A stretch of DNA of 64,000 nucleotides from Paratinospora sagittata (Eukaryota > Streptophyta > Magnoliopsida > Ranunculales > Menispermaceae): the NCBI GenBank assembly GCA_035771175.1, contig CM069594.1, positions 14,107,670 through 14,171,669 of the forward strand, in the 5' to 3' direction. Numbering within the stretch: position 1 is the stretch's first letter; every line of letters begins with the position of its first letter. The notes under the pieces are model-generated. The model did not search any database, was not told the origin of the DNA, and worked only from the letters and a program-made list of their open reading frames with translations. The position numbers and the translations under genes were made by a program. Below, piece by piece: positions 38,106 to 50,796 of the stretch.

Positions 38106-39259
38106 AGTCAATGGAATGGTTCTTGAGTGTCAAAATATTAATTTTCCAAAAATAAGGCTATCCAGCAATTTGCCAAAATTCTCGAGAAGGCACTAGCGCA
38201 CTATCAGTGTTGATAGCACGTTGATAGGGTTCTATAATAAGACATTTGTTTTTTCTGGAAAATTGTCTATAGCGCGCTATCCCCTTTGATGACTCGCTAA
38301 AAAGCTGTTGCCTTAATCTTTTCATTTTTAGTAAAATGGGCAATAGCGCGCTATAGGCCTTGATAACACGGTATCGGAAAGTCTAAAAAACTCAAGCTCT
38401 CTAGTTTGTGTATATCGACCTGCTATCTGTCAATAGAGAACATGATACACAACCAAATAGCACTCTATCCACGTCTGAGAACAAAATCAGATATTTCTAA
38501 CGAGAAAAATTTGGGCACTTCTGCTTGCTCAATTTTTCTATTCCTTACACTGTTTTGCCAGGTTATCTTAATTGAAATATGCTCTACTAACACCTAGATG
38601 ATTCCCTTTGTCTCGCACGCCCAAAACAACTTTAGATTAAACAATGTTTTGAATTCAAATCATTTTGTACTCACTTGCTCTTTAACCTGCAACTTCTATT
38701 TTTATAAAACACTCATTCTCTGATTTTCAAAAATACATCACGCACGATTTTTGTAAGTTAGATTGAGCTTTCCAAAGAGTTTTTCAAGAGAAGAAAGTAA
38801 TGATTCTTGCATTTTCCAAAACAAGCTTCGAATTGAATCAAAATTGCAATCTGTCTTGATGATAACGTCATTGTTGAGCAAGTTCTTCATTTTATCCCTT
38901 TTGTGCTTAGATTTGCAGAGGGTATCCATTGTTTTAAACTGGAAGTATATGAAGTGGTCTCGGTAAGATAACAACATCAAAAAAGAACACAACACCTGTA
39001 TTGTATCAAGAACACATCAAACAATAGCTTTCGAAGTCTACAAAGATCAAGCTCGAAGAACGAAGACATATCTCATGTCTAATGCATTAGTTTGATCTTT
39101 GGTGTGTACGGTAACCTCTCGACCAAACTCAGCACTAAAACTCTGAAAATTGCAAAGTGTTCAAAATCACTTCGATATAGTATTTCATTTTGAAAAAATG
39201 TTTTCCGTAAGGTTTTAATCATAATTTCAACGAGTTTTGAATTATTTAAAAGTGTTTTG
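38106..39259 (+). repeat. Copy 34, C-like, end Q, 1,154 bp
   Basis: 5-prime half like copy 33 (TTTTCC, GCTAAAAAGC, CACTG). The 3-prime half has ACATCACGC, AACTGGAAG, TTGTATCAAG and GTGTACGG, shared with copy 35. Confidence 0.95.
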
Positions 39260-40413
39260 AGTCAATGGAATGGTTCTTGAGTGTCAAAATATTAATTTTT
39301 CAAAAATAAGGCTATCCAGCAATTTGCCAAAATTCTCGAGAAGGCACTAGCGCACTATCAGTGTTGATAGCACGTTGATAGGGTTCTATAATAAGACATT
39401 TGTTTTTCTGGAAAATTGTCTATAGCGCGCTATCCCCTTTGATGACTCGCTATAAAGCTGTTGCCTTAATCTTTTCATTTTTAGTAAAATGGGCAATAGC
39501 GCGCTATAGGCCTTTGATAACACGGTATCGGAAAGTCTAAAAAACTCAAGCTCTCTAGTTTGTATATATCGACCTGCTATCTGTCAATAGAGAACATGAT
39601 ACACAACCAAATAGCACTCTATCCACGTATGAGAACAAAATCAGATATTTCTAACGAGAAAAATTTGGGCACTTCTGCTTGCTCGATTTTTCTATTCCTT
39701 ACACAGTTTTGCCAGGTTATCTTAATTGAAATATGCTCTACTAACACCTAGATGATTCCCTTTGTCTCGCACGCCCAAAACAACTTTAGATTAAACAATG
39801 TTTTGAATTCAAATCATTTTGTACTCACTTGCTCTTTAACCTGCAACTTCTATTTTTATAAAACACTCATTCTCTGATTTTCAAAAATACATCACGCACG
39901 ATTTTTGTAAGTTAGATTGAGCTTTCCAAAGAGTTTTTCAAGAGAAGAAAGTAATGATTCTTGCATTTTCCAAAACAAGCTTCGAATTGAATCAAAATTG
40001 CAATCTGTCTTGATGATAACGTCATTGTTGAGCAAGTTCTTCATTTTATCCCTTTTGTGCTTAGATTTGCAGAGGGTATCCATTGTTTTAAACTGGAAGT
40101 ATATGAAGTGGTCTCGGTAAGATAACAACATCAAAAAAGAACACAACACCTGTATTGTATCAAGAACACATCAAACAATAGCTTTCGAAGTCTACAAAGA
40201 TCAAGCTCGAAGAACGAAGACATATCTCATGTCTAATGCATTAGTTTGATCTTTGGTGTGTACGGTAACCTCTCGACCAAACTCAGCACTAAAACTCTGA
40301 AAATTGCAAAGTGTTCAAAATCACTTCGATATAGTATTTCATTTTGAAAAAATGTTTTCCGTAAGGTTTTAATCATAATTTCAACGAGTTTTGAATTATT
40401 TAAAAGTGTTTTG
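39260..40413 (+). repeat. Copy 35, A 5-prime, end Q, 1,154 bp
   Basis: GGCCTTTGAT and CGTATGAG, but one T fewer before CTGG (five instead of six). The 3-prime half matches copy 34. Confidence 0.95.
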
Positions 40414-41566
40414 AGTCAATGGAATGGTTCTTGAGTGTCAAAATATTAATTTTTCAAAAATAAGGCTATCCAGCAATTTGCCAAAATTCTCGAGAAGGCA
40501 CTAGCGCACTATCAGTGTTGATAGCACGTTGATAGGGTTCTATAATAAGACATTTGTTTTTCTGGAAAATTGTCTATAGCGCGCTATCCCCTTTGATGAC
40601 TCGCTATAAAGCTGTTGCCTTAATCTTTTCATTTTTAGTAAAATGGGCAATAGCGCGCTATAGGCCTTTGATAACACGGTATCGGAAAGTCTAAAAAACT
40701 CAAGCTCTCTAGTTTGTATATATCGACCTGCTATCTGTCAATAGAGAACATGATACACAACCAAATAGCACTCTATCCACGTATGAGAACAAAATCAGAT
40801 ATTTCTAACGAGAAAAATTTGGGCACTTCTGCTTGCTCGATTTTTCTATTCCTTACACAGTTTTGCCAGGTTATCTTAATTGAAATATGCTCTACTAACA
40901 CCTAGATGATTCCCTTTGTCTCGCACGCCCAAAACAACTTTAGATTAAACAATGTTTTGAATTCAAATCATTTTGTACTCACTTGCTCTTTAACCTGCAA
41001 CTTCTATTTTTATAAAACACTCATTCTCTGATTTTCAAAAATACAACACGCACGATTTTTGTAAGTTAGATTGAGCTTTCCAAAGAGTTTTTCAAGAGAA
41101 GAAAGTAATGATTCTTGCATTTTCCAAAACAAGCTTCGAATTGGATCAAAATTGCAATCTGTCTTGATGATAACGCATTGTTGAGCAAGTTCTTCATTTT
41201 ATCCCTTTTGTGCTTAGATTTGCAGAGGGTATCCCTTGTTTTAAACTGTAAGTATATGAAGTGGTCTCGGTAAGATAAAAACATCAAAAAAGAACACAAC
41301 ACCTGTATTGCATCAAGAACGCATCAAACAATAGCTTTCGAAGTCTACAAAGATCAAGCTCGAAGAACGAAGACATATCTCATGTCTAATGCATTAGTTT
41401 GATCAATGGTGTGTAGGGTAACCTCTCGATCAAACTCAGCACTAAAACTCTGAAAATTGCAAAGTCTTCAAGATCACTTCGATATAGTATTTCATTTTGA
41501 AAAAATGTTTTCCGTAAGGTTTTAATCATAATTTCAACGAGTTTTGAATTATTTAAAAGTGTTTTG
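40414..41566 (+). repeat. Copy 36, A 5-prime, end P, 1,153 bp
   Basis: 5-prime half like copy 35. The 3-prime half has a 1-bp deletion (GATAACGCATTG), plus AATTGGATC, GTATCCCTTG, GATAAAAAC and TGATCAATGG. Confidence 0.95.
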
Positions 41567-42721
41567 AGGTAATGGAATGGTTCTTGAGTGTCAAAATATT
41601 AATTTTTTCAAAAATAAGGCTATCCAGCAATTTGCCAAAATTCTCAAGAAGGCACTAGCGCACTATCAGTGTTGATAGCACGTTGATAGGGTTCTATAAT
41701 AAGACATTTGTTTTTTCTGGAAAATTGTCTATAGCGCGCTATCCCCTTTGATGACTCGCTATAAAGCTGTTGCCTTAATCTTTTCATTTTTAGTAAAATG
41801 GGCAATAGCGCGCTATAGGCCTTGATAACACGGTATCGGAAAGTCTAAAAAACTCAAGCTCTCTAGTTTGTGTATATCGACCTGCTATCTGTCAATAGAG
41901 AACATGATACACAACCAAATAGCACTCTATCCACGTCTGAGAACAAAATCAGATATTTCTAACGAGAAAAATTTGGGCACTTCTGCTTGCTCAATTTTTC
42001 TATTCCTTACACAGTTTTGCCAGGTTATCTTAATTGAAATATGCTCTACTAACACCTAGATGATTCCCTTTGTCTCGCACGCCCAAAACAACTTTAGATT
42101 AAACAATGTTTTGAATTCAAATCATTTTGTACTCACTTGCTCTTTAACCTGCAACTTCTATTTTTATAAAACACTCATTCTCTGATTTTCAAAAATACAA
42201 CACGCACGATTTTTGTAAGTTAGATTGAGCTTTCCAAAGAGTTTTTCAAGAGAAGAAAGTAATGATTCTTGCATTTGCCAAAACAAGCTACGAATTGTAT
42301 CAAAATTGCAATCTGTCTTGACGATAACGTCATTGTTGAGCAAGTTCTTCATTTTATCCCTTTTGTGCTTAGATTTGCAGAGGGTATCCATTGTTTTAAA
42401 CTGTAAGTATATGAAGTGGTCTCGGTAAGATAACAACATCAAAAAAGAACACAACACCTGTATTGCATCAAGAACACATCAAACAATAGCTTTCGAAGTC
42501 TACAAAGATCAAGCTCGAAGAACGAAGACATATCTCATGTCTAATGCATTAGTTTGATCTTTGGTGTGTAGGGTAACCTCTCGATCAAACTCAGCACTAA
42601 AACTCTGAAAATTCCAAAGTCTTCAAGATCACTTCGATATAGTATTTCATTTTGAAAAAATGTTTTCCGTAAGGTTTTAATCATAATTTCAACGAGTTTT
42701 GAATTATTTAAAAGTGTTTTG
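41567..42721 (+). repeat. Copy 37, six T with GTGTC, end P, 1,155 bp
   Basis: Starts AGGTAATGG. Loses the XhoI palindrome (TTCTCAAGAA). GCTACGAATTGTATC and AATTCCAAAG link it to copy 32; private CTTGACGATAAC. Confidence 0.95.
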
Positions 42722-43874
42722 AGTCAATGGAATGGTTCTTGAGTGTCAAAATATTAATTTTCCAAAAATAAGGCTATCCAGCAATTTGCCAAAATTCTCG
42801 AGAAGGCACTAGCGCACTATCAGTGTTGATAGCACGTTGATAGGGTTCTATAATAAGACATTTGTTTTTTCTGGAAAATTGTCTATAGCGCGCTATCCCC
42901 TTTGATGACTCGCTAAAAAGCTGTTGCCTTAATCTTTTCATTTTTAGTAAAATGGGCAATAGCGCGCTATAGGCCTTGATAACACGGTATTGGAAAGTCT
43001 AAAAAACTCAAGCTCTCTAGTTTGTGTATATCGACCTGCTATCTGTCAATAGAGAACATGATACACAACCAAATAGCACTCTATCCACGTCTGAGAACAA
43101 AATCAGATATTTCTAACGAGAAAAATTTGGGCACTTCTGCTTGCTCAATTTTTCTATTCCTTACACTGTTTTGCCAGGTTATCTTAATTGAAATATGCTC
43201 TACTAACACCTAGATGATTCCCTTTGTCTCGCACGCCCAAAACAACTTTAGATTAAACAATGTTTTGAATTCAAATCATTTTGTACTCACTTGCTCTTTA
43301 ACCTGCAACTTCTATTTTTATAAAACACTCATTCTCTGATTTTCAAAAATACAACACGCACGATTTTTGTAAGTTAGATTGAGCTTTCCAAAGAGTTTTT
43401 CAAGAGAAGAAAGTAATGATTCTTGCATTTGCCAAAACAAGCTTCGAATTGAATCAAAATTGCAATCTGTCTTGATGATAACGTCATTGTTGAGCAAGTT
43501 CTTCATTTTACCCCTTTTGTGCTTAGATTTGCAGAGGGTATCCATTGTTTTAAACTGTAAGTATATGAAGTGGTCTCGGTATGATAACACATCAAAAAAA
43601 AACACAACACATGTATTGCATCAAGAACACATCAAACCATAGCTTTCGAAGTCTACAAAGATCAAGCTCGAAGAACGAAGACATATCTCATGTCTAATGC
43701 ATTAGTTTGATCTTTGGTGTGTAGGGTAACCTCTCGATCAAACTCAGCACTAAAACTCTGAAAATTGCAAAGTCTTCAAGATCACTTCGATATAGTATTT
43801 CATTTTGAAAAAATGTTTTCCGTAAGGTTTTAATCATAATTTCAACGAGTTTTGAATTATTTAAAAGTGTTTTG
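42722..43874 (+). repeat. Copy 38, C-like, end P, 1,153 bp
   Basis: TTTTCC, GCTAAAAAGC and CTTACACTG link it to copies 33 and 34. Private GTATTGG and TTTTACCCC. One base is missing in GATAACACATC. Confidence 0.95.
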
Positions 43875-45028
43875 AGTTAATGGAATGGTTCTTGAGTGTC
43901 AAAATATTAATTTTTCAAAAATAAGGCTATCCAGCAATTTGCCAAAATTCTCGAGAAGGCACTAACGCACTATCAGTGTTGATAGCACGTTGATAGGGTT
44001 CTATAATAAGACATTTGTTTTTTCTGGAAAATTGTCTATAGCGCGCTATCCCCTTTGATGACTCGCTATAAAGTTGTTGCCTTAATCTTTTCATTTTTAG
44101 TAAAATGGGCAATAGCGCGCTATAGGCCTTGATAACACGGTATCGGAAAGTCTAAACAACTCAAGCTCTCTAGTTTGTGTATATCGACCTGCTATCTGTC
44201 AATAGAGAACATGATACACAACCAAATAGCACTCTATCCACGTCTGAGACCAAAATCAGATATTTCTAACGAGAAAAATGTGGGCACTTCTGCTTGCTCG
44301 ATTTTTCTATTCCTTACTCTGTTTTGCCAGGTTATCTTAATTGAAATATGCTCTACTAACACCTAGATGATTCCCTTTGTCTCGCACGCCCAAAACAACT
44401 TTAGATTAAACAATGTTTTGAATTCAAATCATTTTGTACTCACTTGCTCTTTAACCTGCAACTTCTATTTTTATAAAACACTCATTCTCTGATTTTCAAA
44501 AATAAAACACGCACGATTTTTGTAAGTTAGATTGAGCTTTCCAAAGAGTTTTTCAAGAGAAGAAAGTAATGATTCTTGCATTTGCCAAAACAAGCTACGA
44601 ATTGAATCAAAATTGCAATCTGTCTTGATGATAACGTCATTGTTGAGCAAGTTCTTCATTTTATCCCTTTTGTGCTTAGATTTGCAGAGGGTATCCATTG
44701 TTTTAAACTGTAAGTATATGAAGTGGTCTCGGTATGATAACAACATCAAAAAAGAACACAACACCTGTATTGCATCAAGAACACATCAAACAATAGCTTT
44801 CGAAGTCTACAAAGATCAAGCTCGAAGAACGAAAACATATCTCATGTCTAATGCATTAGTTTGATCTTTGGCGTGTAGGGTAACCTCTCGATCAAAGTCA
44901 GCACTAAAACTCTGAAAATTGCAAAGTTTTCAAAATCACTTCGACATAGTATTTCATTTTGAAAAAATATTTTCCGTAAGGTTTTAATCATAATTTCAAC
45001 GAGTTTTGAATTATTTAAAAGTGTTTTG
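43875..45028 (+). repeat. Copy 39, type D, end S, 1,154 bp
   Basis: First fully D-type unit: ACTAACGC, AAACAACTC, GAGACC, AATGTGGG, CTTACTCTG. Private AGTTAATGG, AAATAAAACACG, TTTGGCGTG and CGACATAG. Confidence 0.95.
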
Positions 45029-46182
45029 AGTCAATGGAATGGTTCTTGAGTGTCAAAATATTAATTTTTCAAAAATAAGGCTATCCAGCAATTTGCCAAA
45101 ATTCTCGAGAAGGCACTAGCGCACTATCAGTGTTGATAGCACGTTGATAGGGTTCTATAATAAGACATTTGTTTTTTCTGGAAAATTGTCTATAGCGCGC
45201 TATCCCCTTTGATGACTCGCTATAAAGCTGTTGCCTTAATCTTTTCATTTTTAGTAAAATGGGCAATAGCGCGCTATAGGCCTTGATAACACGGTATCGG
45301 AAAGTTTAAAAAACTCAAGCTCTCTAGTTTGTGTATATCGACCTGCTATCTGTCAATAGAGAACATGATACACAACCAAATAGCACTCTATCCACGTCTG
45401 AGAACAAAATCAGATATTTCTAACGAGAAAAATTTGGGCACTTCTGCTTGCTCGATTTTTCTATTCCTTACACAGTTTTGCCAGGTTATCTTAATTGAAA
45501 TATGCTCTACTAACATCTAGATGATTCCCTTTGTCTCGCACGCCCAAAACAACTTTAGATTAAAAATTGTTTTGAATTCAAATCATTTTGTACTCACTTG
45601 CTCTTTAACCTGCAACTTCTATTTTTATAAAACACTCATTCTCTGATTTTCAAAAATACAACACGCACGATTTTTGTAAGTTAGATTGAGCTTTCCAAAG
45701 AGTTTTTCAAGAGAAGAAAGTAATGATTCTTGCATTTGCCAAAACAAGCTTCGAATTGAATCAAAATTGCAATATGTCTTGATGATAACGTCATTGTTGA
45801 GAAAGTTCTTCATTTTATCCCTTTTGTGCTTAGATTTGCAGAGGGTATCCATTGTTTTAAACTGTAAGTATATGAAGTGGTCTCGGTAAGATAACAACAT
45901 CAAAAAAGAACACAACACCTGTATTGCATCAAGAACACATCAAACCATAGCTTTCGAAGTCTACAAAGATCAAGCTCGAAGAACGAAGACATATCTCATG
46001 TCTAATTCATTAGTTTGATCTTTGGTGTGTAGGGTAACCTCTCGATCAAACTCAGCACTAAAACTCTGAAAATTGCAAAGTCTTCAAGATCACTTCGATA
46101 TAGTATTTCATTTTGAAAAAATGTTTTCCGTAAGGTTTTAATCATAATTTCAACGAGTTTTGAATTATTTAAAAGTGTTTTG
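45029..46182 (+). repeat. Copy 40, C-like, end P, 1,154 bp
   Basis: ACTAGCGC, AAAAAACTC and GAGAAC with ATTAAAAATTG, CAATATGTC, GAGAAAGTTC, CTAATTCATTAG. Private T45306 and T45516. Confidence 0.95.
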
Positions 46183-47336
46183 AGTCAATGGAATGGTTCT
46201 TGAGTGTCAAAATATTAATTTTTCAAAAATAAGGCTATCCAGCAATTTGCCAAAATTCTCGAGAAGGCACTAACGCACTATCAGTGTTGATAGCACGTTG
46301 ATAGGGTTCTATAACAAGACATTTGTTTTTTCTGGAAAATTGTCTATAGCGCGCTATCCCCTTTGATGACTCGCTATAAAGCTGTTGCCTTAATCTTTTC
46401 ATTTTTAGTAAAATGGGCAATAGCGCGCTATAGGCCTTGATAACACGGTATCGGAAAGTCTAAACAACTCAAGCTCTCTAGTTTGTGTATATCGACCTGC
46501 TATCTGTCAATAGAGAACATGATACACAACCAAATAGCACTCTATCCACGTCTGAGACCAAAATCAGATATTTCTAACGAGAAAAATGTGGGCACTTCTG
46601 CTTGCTCGATTTTTCTATTCCTTACTCTGTTTTGCCAGGTTATCTTAATTGAAATATGCTCTACTAACACCTAGATGATTCCCTTTGTCTCGCACGCCCA
46701 AAACAACTTTAGATTAAACAATGTTTTGACTTCAAATCATTTTGTACTCACTTGCTCTTTAACCTGCAACTTCTATTTTTATAAAACACTCATTCTCTGA
46801 TTTTCAAAAATACAACACGCACGATTTTTGTAAGTTAGATTGAGCTTTCCAAAGAGTTTTTCAAGAGAAGAAAGTAATGATTCTTGCATTTGCCAAAACA
46901 AGCTATGAATTGAATCAAAATTGCAATATGTCTTGATGATAACGTCATTGTTGAGCAAGTTCTTCATTTTATCCCTTTTGTGCTTAGATTTGCAGAGGGT
47001 ATCCATTGTTTTAAACTGTAAGTATATGAAGTGGTCTCGGTAAGATAACAACATCAAAAAAGAACACAACACCTGCATTGCATCAAGAACACATCAAACA
47101 ATAGCTTTCGAAATCTACAAAGATCAAGCTCGAAGAACGAAGACATATCTCATGTCTAATGCATTAGTTTGATCTTTGGTGTGTAGGGTAACCTCTCGAT
47201 CAAACTCAGGACTAAAACTCTAAAAATTGCAAAGTCTTCAAGATCACTTCGATATAGTATTTCATTTTGAAAAAATGTTTTCCGTAAAGTTTTAATCATA
47301 ATTTCAACGAGTTTTAAATTATTTAAAAGTGTTTTG
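46183..47336 (+). repeat. Copy 41, type D, end P variant, 1,154 bp
   Basis: D markers plus ATAACAAG, GACTTC, GCTATGAATTG, CCTGCATTGC, CAGGACTAAAA and GTTTTAAATT. Private A47288. Confidence 0.95.
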
Positions 47337-48490
47337 AGTCAATGGAATGGTTCTTGAGTGTCAAAATATTAATTTTTCAAAAATAAGGCTATCCAGCAAT
47401 TTGCCAAAATTCTCGAGAAGGCACTAACGCACTATCAGTGTTGATAGCACGTTGATAGGGTTCTATAATAAGACATTTGTTTTTTCTGGAAAATTGTCTA
47501 TAGCGCGCTATCCCCTTTGATGACTCGCTATAAAGCTGTTGCCTTAATCTTTTCATTTTTAGTAAAATGGGCAATAGCGCGCTATAGGCCTTGATAACAC
47601 GGTATCGGAAAGTCTAAACAACTCAAGCTCTCTAGTTTGTGTATATCGACCTGCTATCTGTCAATAGAGAACATGATACACAACCAAATAGCACTCTATC
47701 CACGTCTGAGACCAAAATCAGATATTTCTCACGAGAAAAATGTGGGCACTTCTGCTTGCTCGATTTTTCTATTCCTTACACAGTTTTGCCAGGTTATCTG
47801 AATTGAAATATGCTCTACTAACACCTAGATGATTCCCTTTGTCTCGCACGCCCAAAACAACTTTAGATTAAACAATGTTTTGAATTCAAATCATTTTGTA
47901 CTCACTTGCTCTTTAACCTGCAACTTCTATTTTTATAAAACACTCATTCTCTGATTTTCAAAAATACAACACGCACGATTTTTGTAAGTTAGATTGAGCT
48001 TTCCAAAGAGTTTTTCAAGAGAAGAAAGTAATGATTCTTGCATTTGCCAAAACAAGCTACGAATTGAATCAAAATTGCAATCTGTCTTGATGATGACGTC
48101 ATTGTTGAGCAAGTTCTTCATTTTATCCCTTTTGTGCTTAGATTTGCAGAGGGTATCCATTGTTTTAAACTGTAAGTATATGAAGTGGTCTCGGTAAGAT
48201 AACAACATCAAAAAAGAACACAACACCTGTATTGCATCAAGAACACATCAAACAATAGCTTTCGAAGTCTACAAAGATCAAGCTCGAAGAACGAAGACAT
48301 ATCTCATGTCTAATGCATTAGTTTGATCTTTAGTGTGTAGGGTAACCTCTCGATCAAACTCAGCACTAAAACTCTGAAAATTGCAAAGTCTTCAAGATCA
48401 CTTCGATATAGTATTTCATTTTGAAAAAAATTTTTCCGCAAGGTTTTAATCATAATTTCAACGAGTTTTGAATTATTTAAAAGTGTTTTG
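47337..48490 (+). repeat. Copy 42, type D, end P, 1,154 bp
   Basis: Has CTCACGAG, ATCTGAATTG, GATGATGACGTC, CTTTAGTGTG and AAATTTTTCCGC. Confidence 0.95.
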
Positions 48491-49644
48491 AGTCAATGGA
48501 ATGGTTCTTGAGTGTCAAAATATTAATTTTTCAAAAATAAGGCTATCCAGCAATTTGCCAAAATTCTCGAGAAGGCACTAACGCACTATCAGTGTTGATA
48601 GCACGTTGATAGGGTTCTATAATAAGACATTTGTTTTTTCTGGAAAATTGTCTATAGCGCGCTATCCCCTTTGACGACTCGCTATAAAGCTGTTGACTTA
48701 ATCTTTTCATTTTTAGTAAAATGGGCAATAGCGCGCTATAGGCCTTGATAACACGGTATCGGAAAGTCTAAACAACTCAAGCTCTCTAGTTTGTGTATAT
48801 CGACCTGCTATCTGTCAATAGAGAACATGATACACAACCAAATAGCACTCTATCCACGTCTGAGACCAAAATCAGATATTTCTAACGAGAAAAATGTGGG
48901 CACTTCTGCTTGCTCGATTTTTCTATTCCTTACTTTGTTTTGCCAGGTTATCTTAATTGAAATATGCTCTACTAACACCTAGATGATTCCCTTTGTCTCG
49001 CACGCCCAAAACAACTTTAGATTAAACAATGTTTTGAATTCAAATCATTTTGTACTCACTTGCTCTTTAACCTGCAACTTCTATTTTTATAAAACACTCA
49101 TTCTCTGATTTTCAAAAATACAACACGCACGATTTTTGTAAGTTAGATTGAGCTTTCCAAAGAGTTTTTCAAGAGAAGAAAGTAATGATTCTTGCATTTG
49201 CCAAAACAAGCCACGAATTGAATCAAAATTGCAATCTGTCTTGAAGATAACGTCATTGTTGAGCAAGTTCTTCATTTTATCCCTTTTGTGCTTAGATTTG
49301 CAGAGGGTATCCATTGTTTTAAACTGTAAGTATATGAAGTTGTCTCGGTAAGATAACAACATGAAAAAAGAACACAACACCTGCATTGCATCAAGAACAC
49401 ATCAAACAATAGCTTTCGAAATCTACAAAGATCAAGCTCGAAGAACGAAGACATATCTCATGTCTAATGCATTAGTTTGATCTTTGGTGTGTAGGGTAAC
49501 CTCTCGATCAAACTCAGCACTAAAACTCTAAAAATTGCAAAGTCTTCAAGATCACTTCGATATAGTATTTCATTTTGAAAAAATGTTTTCCGTAAGGTTT
49601 TAATCATAATTTCAACGAGTTTTGAATTATTTAAAAGTGTTTTG
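48491..49644 (+). repeat. Copy 43, type D, end P, 1,154 bp
   Basis: TTTGACGACTCG, GTTGACTTAA, CTTACTTTG, GCCACGAATTG, CTTGAAGATAAC and GAAGTTGTC are rare or private. Confidence 0.95.
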
Positions 49645-50796
49645 AGTCAATGGAATGGTTCTTGAGTGTCAAAATATTAATTTTTCAAAAATAAGGCTAT
49701 CCAGCAATTTGCCAAAATTCTCGAGAAGGCACTAACGCACTATCAGTGTTGATAGCACGTTGATAGGGTTCTATAACAAGACATTTGTTTTTTCTGGAAA
49801 ATTGTCTATAGCGCTATCCCCTTTGATGACTCGCTATAAAGCTGTTGCCTTAATCTTTTCATTTTTAGTAAAATGGGCAATAGCGCGCTATAGGCCTTGA
49901 TAACACGGTATCGGAAAGTCTAAACAACTCAAGCTCTGTAGTTTGTGTATATCGACCTGCTATCTGTCAATAGAGAACATGATACACAACCAAATAGCAC
50001 TCTATCCACGTCTGAGACCAAAATCAGATATTTCTCACGAGAAAAATGTGGGCACTTCTGCTTGCTCGATTTTTCTATTCCTTACACAGTTTTGCCAGGT
50101 TATCTGAATTGAAATATGCTCTACTAACACCTAGATGATTCCCTTTGTCTCGCACGCCCAAAACAACTTTAGATTAAACAATGTTTTGAATTCAAATCAT
50201 TTTGTACTCACTTGCTCTTTAACCTGCAACTTCTATTTTTATAAAACACTCATTCTCTGATTTTCAAATATACAACACGCACGATTTTTGTAAGTTAGAT
50301 TGAGCATTCCAAAGAGTTTTTCAAGAGAAGAAAGGAATGATTCTTGCATTTGCCAAAACAAGCTTCGAATTGAATCAAAATTGCAATCTGTCTTGATGAT
50401 AACGTCATTGTTGAGAAAGTTCTTCATTTTATCCCTTTTGTGCTTAGATTTGCAGAGGGTATCCATTGTTTTAAACTGTAAGTATATGAAGTGGTGTCGG
50501 TAAGATAACAACATCAAAAAAGAACACAACACCTGTATTGCATCAAGAACGCATCAAACAATAGCTTTCGAAGTCTACAAAGATCAAGCTCGAAGAACGA
50601 AGACATATCTCATGTCTAATGCATTAGTTTGATCTTTGGTGTGTAGGGTAACCTCTCGATCAAACTCAGCACTAAAACTCTGAAAATTGCAAAGTCTTCA
50701 AGATCACTTCGATATAGTATTTCATTTTGAAAAAATTTTTTCCGTAAGGTTTTAATCATAATTTCAACGAGTTTTGAATTATTTAAAAGTGTTTTG
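49645..50796 (+). repeat. Copy 44, type D, end P, 1,152 bp
   Basis: A CG dinucleotide is deleted in the first palindrome (ATAGCGCTAT, 49,808-49,817). The 3-prime half has CAAATATAC, GAGCATTCC, AAAGGAATG and GTGGTGTCGG, shared with copy 47. Confidence 0.95.

Larger units (their letters stand above)
45029..47336 (+). repeat. Dimer repeated at 60,022-62,329 (copies 40-41 and 53-54)
   Basis: Copies 40 and 53 share ATTAAAAATTG, AACCATAGC after the ACATCA motif, and CTAATTCATTAG. Copies 41 and 54 share GCTATGAATTG, CCTGCATTGC, GAAATCTAC, CAGGACTAAAA and GTTTTAAATT. The offset is 14,993 bp. Differences noticed are T45306, T45516 and A47288, each reverting to the common base in the distal pair. Confidence 0.87.
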
